NCBI GenBank assembly: GCA_016125285.1
Contig: WGMA01000024.1
Coordinates: 1-64,000, forward strand
DNA: 64,000 nucleotides
Direction: 5' to 3'
From: Phycisphaera sp.
GTDB lineage: Bacteria; Planctomycetota; Phycisphaerae; Phycisphaerales; Zrk34
Positions 41,561 through 50,315 of the stretch are shown in pieces; the stretch's first letter is position 1, and every line of letters begins with the position of its first letter. Both the position numbers and the translations under genes were made by a program. Under the pieces are notes generated by a model, which was given only the letters and a program-made list of their open reading frames with translations, did no database searches and had not been told where the DNA came from.

Positions 41561-42640
41561 ATGAAGACCACCACGCCGCTACCGCGTCTGCTGATCGCCT
41601 GTTGTCTGCTGACCATCTGTTGTCTCGTCACCCCCGTCCGCGCCGCCGACCCGGAGTGGCAGAGCGTTGCCGACGACACGTTCAAGCGGCTCGGCGTGTG
41701 GGAGATGAAGCCGAGCTTCAAGAAGCGTTGCGTGGGGATGGCGGTCGCGCCGACGGGTGACGTGTTCATCGTGACCAGCGCGGAGGCGGGCGTGATCGTC
41801 AGCCGGGATCACGGGCAGACGTGGAGCGTCGCGGAGGGCAACGGCGTGACCGGCCGCAGCGAGACCGGCTGGGGCGCGCCGATCGCGTATCCGTACGACG
41901 GCCGCCTCGCGTTCTTCACGATCGACGGCACGGGCGGGATCACGCTCGACGGCGGCAAGACGTGGCGAGCGTTCGGGCGCATCCTCCGCATGTTCGACTA
42001 CGCCGACGCCGACTGGTCCGTCGCCGACCCCCAAACCGTCTTCGGCCTGACCCACGAGCCCTACTTCACGACCCTCAGCACCGACGGCGGACGCACGTGG
42101 ACGCAGCTCTACAAGGACGCCGAGACGCCGAAGGACGTGTGGAACGCCACGAAGCGCACCTGCTTCGGCGTCGTCAACGCGGGCACAATCGTGCGCGGCC
42201 ACCTCGACCACCCCGGCATCGAGCTGTCCACCGACGCCGGGGCGACGTGGACCAAGGTGTCCGACCGCCAGGTCACCGGCCGCCGCCCCGTGCACTACGG
42301 CAAGCGCCTCTACTGGACGACCCCCGACGGCGTGATCGCGTCGGACGACGGCCGCGACTGGTCCCTCGTCGGCACGAAACTCGAAGGCGCCGCCTACGGC
42401 CCCCACTTCGGCAACAGCGAAAACGAGATGATGGTCGTCACGGAGCAAGGCTTCCACATCACCCGCGACGCCGGCAAGACGTGGAAGTGCGTCGCCCCGC
42501 TCTACATCGCTCCCGACGGGATCACGAACAAGTGGCAACCCAGCGGCTCATTCCTCTACTACGGCTGGGACGCGACGGGCAACTACCTGTACGCCTCACA
42601 ACTGGGCGGGTCGGTGTGTCGGATGAAGGTGGCGGAGTAG
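41561..42640 (+). CDS. Secreted BNR/Asp-box repeat protein
   Basis: A 359-residue protein with a signal peptide (about 1-27, VRA-AD). The ATG at 41561 has AAAGGG 7 bases upstream. The mature part has Asp-box repeats of the S-x-D-x-G-x-T-W type (SRDHGQTWS, TLDGGKTWR, STDGGRTWT, STDAGATWT, TRDAGKTWK), the hallmark of sialidase or VPS10/YCF48-like propellers. Catalytic sialidase residues are not evident, so a binding or assembly role is as likely as hydrolysis. Confidence 0.82.
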   Translation: MKTTTPLPRLLIACCLLTICCLVTPVRAADPEWQSVADDTFKRLGVWEMKPSFKKRCVGMAVAPTGDVFIVTSAEAGVIVSRDHGQTWSVAEGNGVTGRSETGWGAPIAYPYDGRLAFFTIDGTGGITLDGGKTWRAFGRILRMFDYADADWSVADPQTVFGLTHEPYFTTLSTDGGRTWTQLYKDAETPKDVWNATKRTCFGVVNAGTIVRGHLDHPGIELSTDAGATWTKVSDRQVTGRRPVHYGKRLYWTTPDGVIASDDGRDWSLVGTKLEGAAYGPHFGNSENEMMVVTEQGFHITRDAGKTWKCVAPLYIAPDGITNKWQPSGSFLYYGWDATGNYLYASQLGGSVCRMKVAE

Positions 42641-42699
42641 CGGCAGAATCGCGCAAGAAGTCGGTTGGTCTGCAGAACGACATGTAGTAACGTGATGAC

Positions 42700-43713
42700 A
42701 TGTCCAAGAAGACCGAACGCATCGACTATCCTGACGGCGGCTGGGGATTATTTGAGAAGGTTGACGGCATCAACCACGGCTGGTGGCGATTCTATTATCC
42801 GAATGGCAAAGTCAAGTGGGAACGGCACTACGAACGCGGCCTGCAAAGCGGACCCGAGCGACACTACGACACGAACAGCACATTGCAGGAAGAGAAGATC
42901 TTTCGCCGCGATGTTCTACACGGGCCTTGGCGAACCTTTGAACGCGGAAAAGAGACGTTGCATGGCAATTTCAAGTACGGCTATCCCGTTCAACGCTTGG
43001 AGAATCCGCTCAACCCAGAGTTCAAATCGATTCTGCGTCCTTGGTACAACATCGAAGATGCCTCGGACGTGAACATGGACGAAGCGAGAGCAAAACTCGC
43101 ACTGCCATCAATTGCAATTGAGCGAGGACGCACGCTCACTGATGCCGAGAGTCGGAGAGCGAACGGTTCTCTCATCGGTACAGTGACTGTCTTGGGTCGG
43201 AGCGAGCCGTGGCCTGTGTTCCAAGACAAGCCCCTGAGTCCCATCATGCAACTCGCATGCGCTGAAATGCCAATCATACAACCATGGTTCGACGGGTTTG
43301 ACTACGTCACCGTGTTCGCGGCAAACGATATCGTTGCGGACATTGGACAAGACATTGTCGTAAGACGGTACAAGCCGGGCGAGTATGTTCCTATCAGCGC
43401 CGCTCCACGGCACGAAGAACTTGGGCCGGTATCCGCTGCTCAACTTAACGTCGTGACCTCGATGCCTGACAGCAATGACCTGCCGCCATGGTATCGACAG
43501 ATGGATCGACCTTTTGACTATGAGCAGAAACTGAGCACCCGAGTCGGGGGTTGGCCTGGCTGGATACAATTCGCCTCCATCATCTCGCTCCCTCGGTTCC
43601 TGTTCCAAGTGGATTCAAATCTATTCGATTATTGGGAATGCGGAGACGGGACGATTCACTACATCTTCGAGGGCGACTCGGAAAGTCTTGTGTACTTCAA
43701 CGAAATGTGTTGA
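42700..43713 (+). CDS. YwqK-like (MORN-type) repeats joined to a DUF1963-like domain
   Basis: A 337-residue protein, notably less GC-rich than its neighbours. Residues 1-100 contain MORN-type repeats (GWWRFYYPNGKVKWERHYERG, here its core YYPNGKVKWERHYERG; HGPWRTFERGKE) as in YwqK-family antitoxins. Residues 230-337 resemble DUF1963/YwqG (GWPGWIQ, FLFQVDSN, DGTIHYIFEGD). YwqK neutralises a secreted deaminase toxin in B. subtilis. A combined protein may be an immunity protein against a polymorphic toxin. Composition suggests transfer. Confidence 0.62.
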   Translation: MSKKTERIDYPDGGWGLFEKVDGINHGWWRFYYPNGKVKWERHYERGLQSGPERHYDTNSTLQEEKIFRRDVLHGPWRTFERGKETLHGNFKYGYPVQRLENPLNPEFKSILRPWYNIEDASDVNMDEARAKLALPSIAIERGRTLTDAESRRANGSLIGTVTVLGRSEPWPVFQDKPLSPIMQLACAEMPIIQPWFDGFDYVTVFAANDIVADIGQDIVVRRYKPGEYVPISAAPRHEELGPVSAAQLNVVTSMPDSNDLPPWYRQMDRPFDYEQKLSTRVGGWPGWIQFASIISLPRFLFQVDSNLFDYWECGDGTIHYIFEGDSESLVYFNEMC

Positions 43714-44094
43714 CAGAACGTAGCGACTGTCTTTCCTGTCAAGTTATTTCGATGAACTGTGGCCACGCTTTGTAGTCGAGTCTCTCCGAGACTCGACGGT
43801 CGGTCTCGGAGAGACCGACCTACACGCCGCGGAGCGGCGGCAGTCCATAGCGAAGGGCGCGAGCCCTGGAATCCGCGGCGGCCATCCATTCGTTTCGCTT
43901 CTTCAATCGATCCCTGACAGGGCGACAGAGGGTTGCGTTTCTTTCGCCCCATCGGGGCTCGACGTGTGTACGCCTGCAACCCGGGGCTTGCGCCCCGGGC
44001 TATTGGCTTGCGCCCGCGTTGCGGGCTGTTTGTTGTGATGGACATCACGCCGGAACGCCCTGCCAGCACGGCTTGGGCGTGGCCCATAGTCCGA
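43714..44094. repeat. Extragenic repeat cluster
   Basis: Two consecutive hairpins (GTCGAGTCTC-TCC-GAGACTCGAC at 43775-43797 and GGTCGGTCTC-GGA-GAGACCGACC at 43798-43820) lie inside an outer TGTAG..CTACA, and a CCCGGGGC-TTGC-GCCCCGGG hairpin is at 43980-43999. These look like dispersed planctomycete extragenic palindromes. No gene is seen. Confidence 0.6.
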
Positions 44095-45126
44095 TCAGTG
44101 AGCCGTCGTGGATTGGCTCTCCCACTCCTTAAACGTGTCGATGACGATCGCGCCGGAGTCGGCGACGCCGTTGGTCCCTGTGCCGGCGATTCGGTAGTTC
44201 AGCTGACATCGCCATACACCGTCGCCGCCTAGGGTATAGATCATGACTTTGACGGATTCGCCCGGCGGGAGCGTAAAGGCGCCGAGGCCTACACCGCAGA
44301 ACCCCCCGTCTTGCGGTGGCCAACCCGTCCCCGCCTGCCACCGCTTGGTGTACATCGTGGTGCGCAACGGCGGCCTGACGGCGAACTCGCCCCCGTCCGG
44401 CGCGCTGTCGTAAGCCGAGATGACGACCGGTTTGTCGAGGTGATTGGTCACTATTCCAATCGCATCGCCATAGTAGCCGCGTGGCTCGGAGGAATCGGCG
44501 ACGATCGTCACGTCGGTGCTCGCCCGGGCCGAGTTTTGCGCGTCCGCGAGGCTCGCGGTGCGGATCGTGAACGTTGCTTCGGGTGAGACCAGATCGCCGT
44601 CGAACCGGAGGCCGTCTTGGATCTCAAAGGAGTTTCTGGGGTAGCGCAGCTGGACCGAGTAGGTTCCAGGCCCGAGTCGGCCGAATACCTTTCTCAGGTC
44701 CACATCGAATTTCAGAACGCTATAGGAACGCGTGGCTCGGGTGGCGCACTCCAGCCGTTCGAGTACGCCCCCGGGTGGACGCGAAACGTTCACGCGGCGA
44801 ACGATCGGTTCGCCGCTCGCCGGGGTCAGAATGAACTCGACCAGGTTTGATCGCGATTGGGTTTCGAACCTGTAGGAAACGCGCGCGTTGTTCGTCATGT
44901 CGACCGACAGCTCAATCGCATCGAACTGCGTCAGGCCGCGCGGGACCCTGAGGACCCAGTCGACCGGCTGCGATGTGACGTTCAGGGGAGGCGGCGACCC
45001 GGACACCGTGCGGAGGCGCACCACGGCCACGCCGTATGCAATCAGAGCCAACAAAAGCAGAAGCACAGCGAACACGCCACGCCTTGAGGCCGTCGGCTTC
45101 GTCCTGTTTGATGCGACGTCGGTCAC
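44095..45126 (-). CDS. Membrane-anchored protein of unknown function
   Basis: About 343 residues from a GTG at 45126 (GGGGA about 10 bases upstream); an ATG at 45285 is the longer option. One N-terminal membrane segment (GVFAVLLLLLALIAYGVAVV) precedes beta-rich domains, with a final part like a cohesin-type or fibronectin-like strand pattern (TLPPGESVKVMIYTLGGDG). Divergent from the next secreted protein gene. Confidence 0.6.
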   Translation of the reverse strand: MTDVASNRTKPTASRRGVFAVLLLLLALIAYGVAVVRLRTVSGSPPPLNVTSQPVDWVLRVPRGLTQFDAIELSVDMTNNARVSYRFETQSRSNLVEFILTPASGEPIVRRVNVSRPPGGVLERLECATRATRSYSVLKFDVDLRKVFGRLGPGTYSVQLRYPRNSFEIQDGLRFDGDLVSPEATFTIRTASLADAQNSARASTDVTIVADSSEPRGYYGDAIGIVTNHLDKPVVISAYDSAPDGGEFAVRPPLRTTMYTKRWQAGTGWPPQDGGFCGVGLGAFTLPPGESVKVMIYTLGGDGVWRCQLNYRIAGTGTNGVADSGAIVIDTFKEWESQSTTAH

Positions 45127-45323
45127 CGGATTTGAATCCCCAGGTGGAAATGCACACTCAATGATACGGCTCGGCGCGCGTTCGGACCAGGCGCCGGAAC
45201 GCCCGGGCGCGCCGACGAAGATTGACCGACAATCACCGGTCGAGCCTCCGCAATCCTGAGTTTGCGCAGGTATTCTCACGTCCATCAGCGTAAAATCCGC
45301 GTGGTTGGTGGAGTGGATTAGGT

Positions 45324-46304
45324 ATGAGACCGTACCCATCTGTTCGATTCGCCGTGGCGGTGTGCTTCCTGGTGGTCGCTCACAGCCTGATGGCTGACGA
45401 GGGCTCCGGGCAGAAGGACGCCGCGGCCACCAGCCAAGTCGCGAACAACACCACACAGGCTTCGCGCGAAACCGCCGATGGAGTCGTCCTGAAGATCCTG
45501 AGGCCGAAGCTCAAAGGAGAGCAGGTCAGTCCGACCTGGACCGAGCTGAATTACGTCATGATCGATGCGCGGCATCCGAACGGGATCGCGAAGCTGCAGT
45601 TGTGGAAGCCGGGCGCGAAGAAGGCCGAAGCCTCCCTGACCGAGGCCGATCGGCACAGATCGGGCTACTTCTTTCTCAAGCGACGGTTCAAGAGTGGCGG
45701 GGACCTGGACTTCAAGATTCTCTGCTGGCCCAAAGGCGCCGATCCAAACGTCGACCCACCCATCACCAGTGACGCCACGTTTCTCCTGCAATACCGCGAC
45801 CCGAAACCGAAGATCCCGGATTACCTGGGATTCACGAATCTCGGCGACGGAAGCGTCGTCAACGCCAACGATCCGACCCGGCGTGACGACCTGACCTACA
45901 TCTACCTGGACTGCATGGATTCGAGCGGCACATGGGGCGAGGGCACCTTCAAGGAAATGCACGTCGGATATCGCGATGACGACGGGATCAAGTGGGTCGA
46001 GCTGGTGATCGATGGCCCGGATGGTCAGACGGTTTTGCATAACGACAGGGCGTTCATTACCGAGAGGGACGAGGCTTACTACGGGCCGTACTGGGGGCAA
46101 GCGGTCGATCCGAAGCAAACGAAGAAGCCGGAAGAGGCCTGGCCGGCGGGCGTGAAGTGGAAACCGATCGAGGGCTTCGGCCTCTACGAGTTCGCGGTGC
46201 CGCTGAAGCCGGGCGCCTACAAGCTGTCGATCCGGGCAAGGAACAACGACGACAAGACGCTCGATGGCCCCAGCATTTCCATCACGGCGCGATCTGCGAA
46301 ATGA
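45324..46304 (+). CDS. Secreted protein of unknown function
   Basis: A 326-residue protein with a signal peptide (about 1-24, LMA-DE) and two beta-sandwich-like segments (residues 55-140 and 160-320). LYEFAVPLKPGAYKLSIRARNND near the end is an immunoglobulin-like strand pattern (core PLKPGAYKLSIRARNND). No family recognised. It may be a partner of the divergent membrane-anchored protein. Confidence 0.65.
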   Translation: MRPYPSVRFAVAVCFLVVAHSLMADEGSGQKDAAATSQVANNTTQASRETADGVVLKILRPKLKGEQVSPTWTELNYVMIDARHPNGIAKLQLWKPGAKKAEASLTEADRHRSGYFFLKRRFKSGGDLDFKILCWPKGADPNVDPPITSDATFLLQYRDPKPKIPDYLGFTNLGDGSVVNANDPTRRDDLTYIYLDCMDSSGTWGEGTFKEMHVGYRDDDGIKWVELVIDGPDGQTVLHNDRAFITERDEAYYGPYWGQAVDPKQTKKPEEAWPAGVKWKPIEGFGLYEFAVPLKPGAYKLSIRARNNDDKTLDGPSISITARSAK

Positions 46305-46376
46305 GTTTGTGTGGATGGTCGGGGCGCCGGGTGGCGGGCGTAGCGCATGGGTGTCGGGGACGCGGCAGGCGATCGC

Positions 46377-46398
46377 GGCGAAGAGGCAAGCGGTGCGG
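46377..46398. repeat. 22-base direct repeat, left copy
   Basis: GGCGAAGAGGCAAGCGGTGCGG occurs here and at 48362-48383 in the same orientation. The two copies flank the sulfatase gene. Confidence 0.5.
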
Positions 46399-46433
46399 GC
46401 CGTGCGGGAGAGGCTGGCGAGCGGAAGCGTTGG

Positions 46434-47867
46434 CTACTGATCCGCGGGCACGTCGAAGCGGTCGTCGACGCGTGTGCACCAGTCGCGGAGTTGGGCGCGG
46501 AGCTCTTTGAGTGTCGCGGCGTAGGCGGGGTCGGGGGCGAGGTTGATCGTTTCGCCGGGGTCTTTTTCCATGTCGAACAGCAGCTCGCGCGGGTCGCCCT
46601 GGTCGAGGACCCAGTACTTGTAGCGGGCGGTGCGGAGCATGCGGCTGTGGGGGTGGGGGTCGACGCCGTTGGCCTTGGCGCCCTGGGCCATGTAGTCGGA
46701 GACGACGATGAACGATCGCTTCGGCGTGGCGTCGGCGTTGCCGGTGGCGTCGCCCTTGAGGCTCATGCCGGGCAGGTCGGCGGGCGGTTTGACGCCGGCG
46801 AAGTCGCAGAGGGTGGGCATGATGTCGACGCCGGTGTTGACGAGTTGGTCAGACACGCCGTGCTGGACGACGCCGGGGTAGACGACGATGAACGGCACGC
46901 GTGCGGACTCTTCCCACATGACGGTCTTCTGGTTCCAGCCGTGCGCGCCGGCGCACTCGCCGTGGTCGGCGGTGAAGACGATGAGCGTGTTGGCGTCCTG
47001 GCCGGAGTCGTGCAGGGCGTCGAGCACGGGGCCGAGCTGGGCGTCGACCTTCTCGATGAGTCGGTAGTAAGCCCAGCGGTACTGGCGCCACTTGTCGGCG
47101 GAGAAGTCGCCGACGGGGAACGTGGTCGAGGCGTGGTAGCAGTCGCGCATCTGGGCCATGATGGGCGGCTCGTTGGCGCAGGGCGCGAGGTTGGCGGGGG
47201 CGGGCGGGCACTGGTCGGGCGGCGGCGCGTCGCCGATCGGGCCGTTGGGCAGCTTCTGGTCGCGCGACCACTGGCAGATGTTGTGCGGGTTGAGCATCGA
47301 CAGGACGAGGAGCCAGGGTTTGTCGCGCTTGGCGCGGATGAATTTGGTAGCGACCGGCGGGTGCTTCTCGTCGTCGTCGCTGACCTGCATGACCGCGAAG
47401 CCGTGTTGGTCGGTGTTCTTGCTGGTCGCCCACGGCAGGTGCCACTTGCCGATGTAGCCGGTGTCGTACCCGGCGTCGGCGAAGACGCGGCCGAGCGACG
47501 TGAAGCGGTCGAAGTCGAACTTCTTCGCCGGCTTGTTGGACTCGATGCCGGTCTGCACGGCGTAGTGACCGGTGAACATCGCGGCGCGCGACGGCTTGCA
47601 GAGCGGGTTGGCGGCGTAGGCGCGGGTGTAGAGCATGCCGGCGGCGGCGAGGCGGTCCATGTTCGGCGTGTGGATCCACTTGTCGCCCATGCGGCAGCTC
47701 ATCGCGTCGGCGAACTGCTGATCGGTGATGATGAACAGCACGTTGGGGCGGGCGGGCGCGGGCGGCTCGGCGGCGATACACGGGGCGATCGCCGCGGCGA
47801 TGACGAGCGCGGCGACGAGCGTGATGGCGGCGGCGAGCGGGCGGACGGCGTGGAGGGGTCGATGCAT
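46434..47867 (-). CDS. Secreted sulfatase (type I, formylglycine)
   Basis: A 477-residue protein with a signal peptide (about 1-33, CIA-AE) and the sulfatase signature Cys90-Lys-Pro-Ser-Arg (CKPSR), whose cysteine is converted to formylglycine. Metal ligands are seen in the N-terminal TDQQ stretch and in FTADHGE. Planctomycetes carry many such enzymes for sulfated marine polysaccharides. No modifying enzyme (FGE or anSME) lies in the window. Stop to start distances leave it as a single gene. Confidence 0.93.
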   Translation of the reverse strand: MHRPLHAVRPLAAAITLVAALVIAAAIAPCIAAEPPAPARPNVLFIITDQQFADAMSCRMGDKWIHTPNMDRLAAAGMLYTRAYAANPLCKPSRAAMFTGHYAVQTGIESNKPAKKFDFDRFTSLGRVFADAGYDTGYIGKWHLPWATSKNTDQHGFAVMQVSDDDEKHPPVATKFIRAKRDKPWLLVLSMLNPHNICQWSRDQKLPNGPIGDAPPPDQCPPAPANLAPCANEPPIMAQMRDCYHASTTFPVGDFSADKWRQYRWAYYRLIEKVDAQLGPVLDALHDSGQDANTLIVFTADHGECAGAHGWNQKTVMWEESARVPFIVVYPGVVQHGVSDQLVNTGVDIMPTLCDFAGVKPPADLPGMSLKGDATGNADATPKRSFIVVSDYMAQGAKANGVDPHPHSRMLRTARYKYWVLDQGDPRELLFDMEKDPGETINLAPDPAYAATLKELRAQLRDWCTRVDDRFDVPADQ

Positions 47868-48086
47868 GGGTGTCTCTCGGTTGGGTGCGCCCGGCGTGCG
47901 CGACGACGACGCGGCGGCGGTGCGGCGGCGGTGCGTTACGACGGATCGTAGCGCGTTGCGCCCCCACCGCCAACTCGGGGGGCCGGCGCCCGACCCCGCG
48001 CGGACCCGACACCGCTGACCGAGTGCGTGACACGCGAGCAGAGACCGATCGGTGGGCCGCGGGCGGTTGTGCGTTTAGCCATCCAT

Positions 48087-48120
48087 GCACGGCTTGCCCG
48101 CATATGCGGGCAAGCCGTGC
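48087..48120. repeat. 34-base perfect palindrome
   Basis: GCACGGCTTGCCCGCAT followed by its exact inverse. Typical dispersed extragenic palindrome; possibly a bidirectional terminator. Single copy in this window. Confidence 0.6.
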
Positions 48121-48361
48121 CGCACCCAAACCGGGGCACACGGCCGGGTGCTGGATAGCTGGCGAAATTGTATCCAGGGGTTTTTACGATTTTAAGAAAA
48201 GTCATTACTATTTTTGGATCGCGACTCGCGAGGCGCCGCGACCGGCGCACGACCGGATCAGCTGTGCATTGCGACGGTCGCCCCGTTCAGGTGACGCACC
48301 GCGCTCACGGCAGCGACACACCGATGGGTCACCCGCCTGCGATCGTGGGGGGCGTCGCGTC

Positions 48362-48383
48362 GGCGAAGAGGCAAGCGGTGCGG
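48362..48383. repeat. 22-base direct repeat, right copy
   Basis: Identical to 46377-46398. Confidence 0.5.
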
Positions 48384-48547
48384 CGCGGGTTCGGCGGACG
48401 AGGCGGGTGCGGGATGCGGTTCACCTTGGGAGTTCGGAGTTCCGCGCTAGTAATGACACGCGGCTTGACTCGGCTGGGGCGTGGCTGTCAACTACCGTCT
48501 CGAATAATCGAACGAAAACGCCCGCAAAACCGTGGAGTGAATGCGTC

Positions 48548-50131
48548 ATGAGCGATCTGGTGAAGATCAAGCGTGCCCTGTTGTCGGTGTCGGACAAGAA
48601 CGACCTGGTTCCGTTCGCGCGGAAGCTGGCGGAGTACGGGGTGACGCTGATCTCGACGGGCGGGACGGCCAAGGCGTTGCAGGAGGCGGGGCTGGAGGTC
48701 GTGCCGATCGACGCGGTGACGGGGTTCCCGGAGATGATGGACGGGCGTGTCAAGACGCTGCACCCGCTGGTGCACGGCGGGCTGCTGGGGCTGCGTGACG
48801 ACGAGGGGCACGTGGCGTCGATGAAGGAGCACGGGATCGAGCCGATCGACCTGGTATGCATCAACCTGTATCCGTTCGAGCAGACGGTGGCGAAGCCGGA
48901 CGTAACGGAGGCGGAGGCGATCGAGAAGATCGACATCGGCGGGCCTTCGATGGTGCGTTCGGCGGCGAAGAACCACCGGTTCGTGACGGTGGTGACGGAC
49001 CCGAGCCAGTACGACGCGGTGGTGCAGGAGCTGGACGCGCACGAGGGGGCGACGTCGCTCCAGCTGCGTAAGAACCTGACGCTGGCGGCGTTCGCGCGGA
49101 CCGCGGCGTACGACACGGCGATCGCCGAGTGGCTGGGCAAGCAGTCCGACGAGGTGTTCCCGCAGTCGATGCTGCTGCGTCTGAACCGCGGCGCGCAGCT
49201 GCGCTACGGCGAGAACCCGCACCAGGGCGGCGCGCTGTACCTCGACCCCGGCGCGACCGAGCCGAGCGTCGGCACGGCCAAGCAGGTGCACGGCAAGCAG
49301 CTGAGCTTCAACAACCTTTATGACGCCAACGGCGCGCTCGAGCTCGTCAAGGAAGTCGACGGCAACGACCAGGCGGCGGTGGCGGTGATCAAGCACGCGA
49401 ATCCGTGCGGTTTCGCGGTGGGCGACACGCTGGCCGAGACGTTCAACAACGCCTACTCGGGCGATCCGCTGGCGGCGTTCGGCGGGATCGTGGCGCTGAA
49501 CCGCAAGGTGGACCGCGCCACGGCGGACGCGATCGCCGACGGGCAGAAGTTCCTCGAGGTGATCGTCGCGCCGGACTACGACGCCGACGCGCTGGAGCTG
49601 CTGCAGGCGCGGTGGGCGAACGTGCGGATCCTGGCGACGGGCGCGTTGCCGAGCCCCGACGACCGCGACCCCGGCGAGCTGGAGTACAAGCGGATCACCG
49701 CGGGGCTGCTGGTGCAGGAGCGCGACCTGGCGCCGTTCGACGTGGACAACTGGGAGCACAAGGCCGGTCCGAAGCCGGACGCCGCGGCGCTGCTGCAGAT
49801 GCGTGTGGCGATGACGGTGGTCAAGCACCTCAAATCGAACGCGGTGTGCCTGGTGCGTGACGGGATGCTGGTGGGCGCGGGGGCGGGTCAGATGGACCGG
49901 CTGGCGTCCTGCCGGATCTCGATCGACAAGGCGGGCGAGCGCGCGAAGGCGTCTTACGCGGGCAGCGACGCGTTCTTCCCGTTCCGCGACGGGCCCGATC
50001 AGCTGATCGCGGCGGGCGTGGCTGGCATCGTTCAGCCGGGCGGCTCGAAGCGTGACGACGAGACGATCGCGGCGTGCGAGGAGGCGGGCGTGACGCTGAT
50101 GTTCACCGGGCGGCGCCACTTCCGTCACTAA
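48548..50131 (+). CDS. purH: Bifunctional AICAR formyltransferase/IMP cyclohydrolase
   Basis: A 527-residue enzyme of purine synthesis. The N-terminal MGS-like cyclohydrolase domain (1-200) has STGGTAKAL and GFPEMMDGRVKTLHP. The C-terminal formyltransferase domain (about 210-527) has KHANPCG (282-288), SGDPLAAFGGIVALN and GDQLI-type GPDQLIAAGVAGIVQPGGS. GGAG precedes ATG 48548 by about 10 bases. Essential housekeeping gene; no other pur genes are adjacent. Confidence 0.96.
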   Translation: MSDLVKIKRALLSVSDKNDLVPFARKLAEYGVTLISTGGTAKALQEAGLEVVPIDAVTGFPEMMDGRVKTLHPLVHGGLLGLRDDEGHVASMKEHGIEPIDLVCINLYPFEQTVAKPDVTEAEAIEKIDIGGPSMVRSAAKNHRFVTVVTDPSQYDAVVQELDAHEGATSLQLRKNLTLAAFARTAAYDTAIAEWLGKQSDEVFPQSMLLRLNRGAQLRYGENPHQGGALYLDPGATEPSVGTAKQVHGKQLSFNNLYDANGALELVKEVDGNDQAAVAVIKHANPCGFAVGDTLAETFNNAYSGDPLAAFGGIVALNRKVDRATADAIADGQKFLEVIVAPDYDADALELLQARWANVRILATGALPSPDDRDPGELEYKRITAGLLVQERDLAPFDVDNWEHKAGPKPDAAALLQMRVAMTVVKHLKSNAVCLVRDGMLVGAGAGQMDRLASCRISIDKAGERAKASYAGSDAFFPFRDGPDQLIAAGVAGIVQPGGSKRDDETIAACEEAGVTLMFTGRRHFRH

Positions 50132-50138
50132 GCGTCGG

Positions 50139-50158
50139 GCGGGCCCGCGAGGGCCCGC
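50139..50158 (+). terminator. Candidate terminator after purH
   Basis: GCGGGCCC-GCGA-GGGCCCGC hairpin 7 bases after the purH stop; the T-run follows only after 13 bases. Confidence 0.5.
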
Positions 50159-50315
50159 TGGCGGGCGTGATTTTCGTTGTTTCGGTGGCTGCCTGCGGTT
50201 AGAGTAATTGCAGGGATTGGCACATCTTCCTGTCGTGCGATGAGCTTGGGGTGATCGCGCTGGCATCGGGCATAGCGTGACTTGGGGTTAGTACAACGCC
50301 TGAGGACGGTCGGGG

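Larger units (their letters stand above)
47868..48547. other. 680-base intergenic region before purH
   Basis: No gene seen. It contains a 34-base perfect palindrome (48087-48120), a low-GC block (about 48170-48230) that may hold the purH promoter, and the right copy of the 22-base repeat at 48362-48383. Confidence 0.45.
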
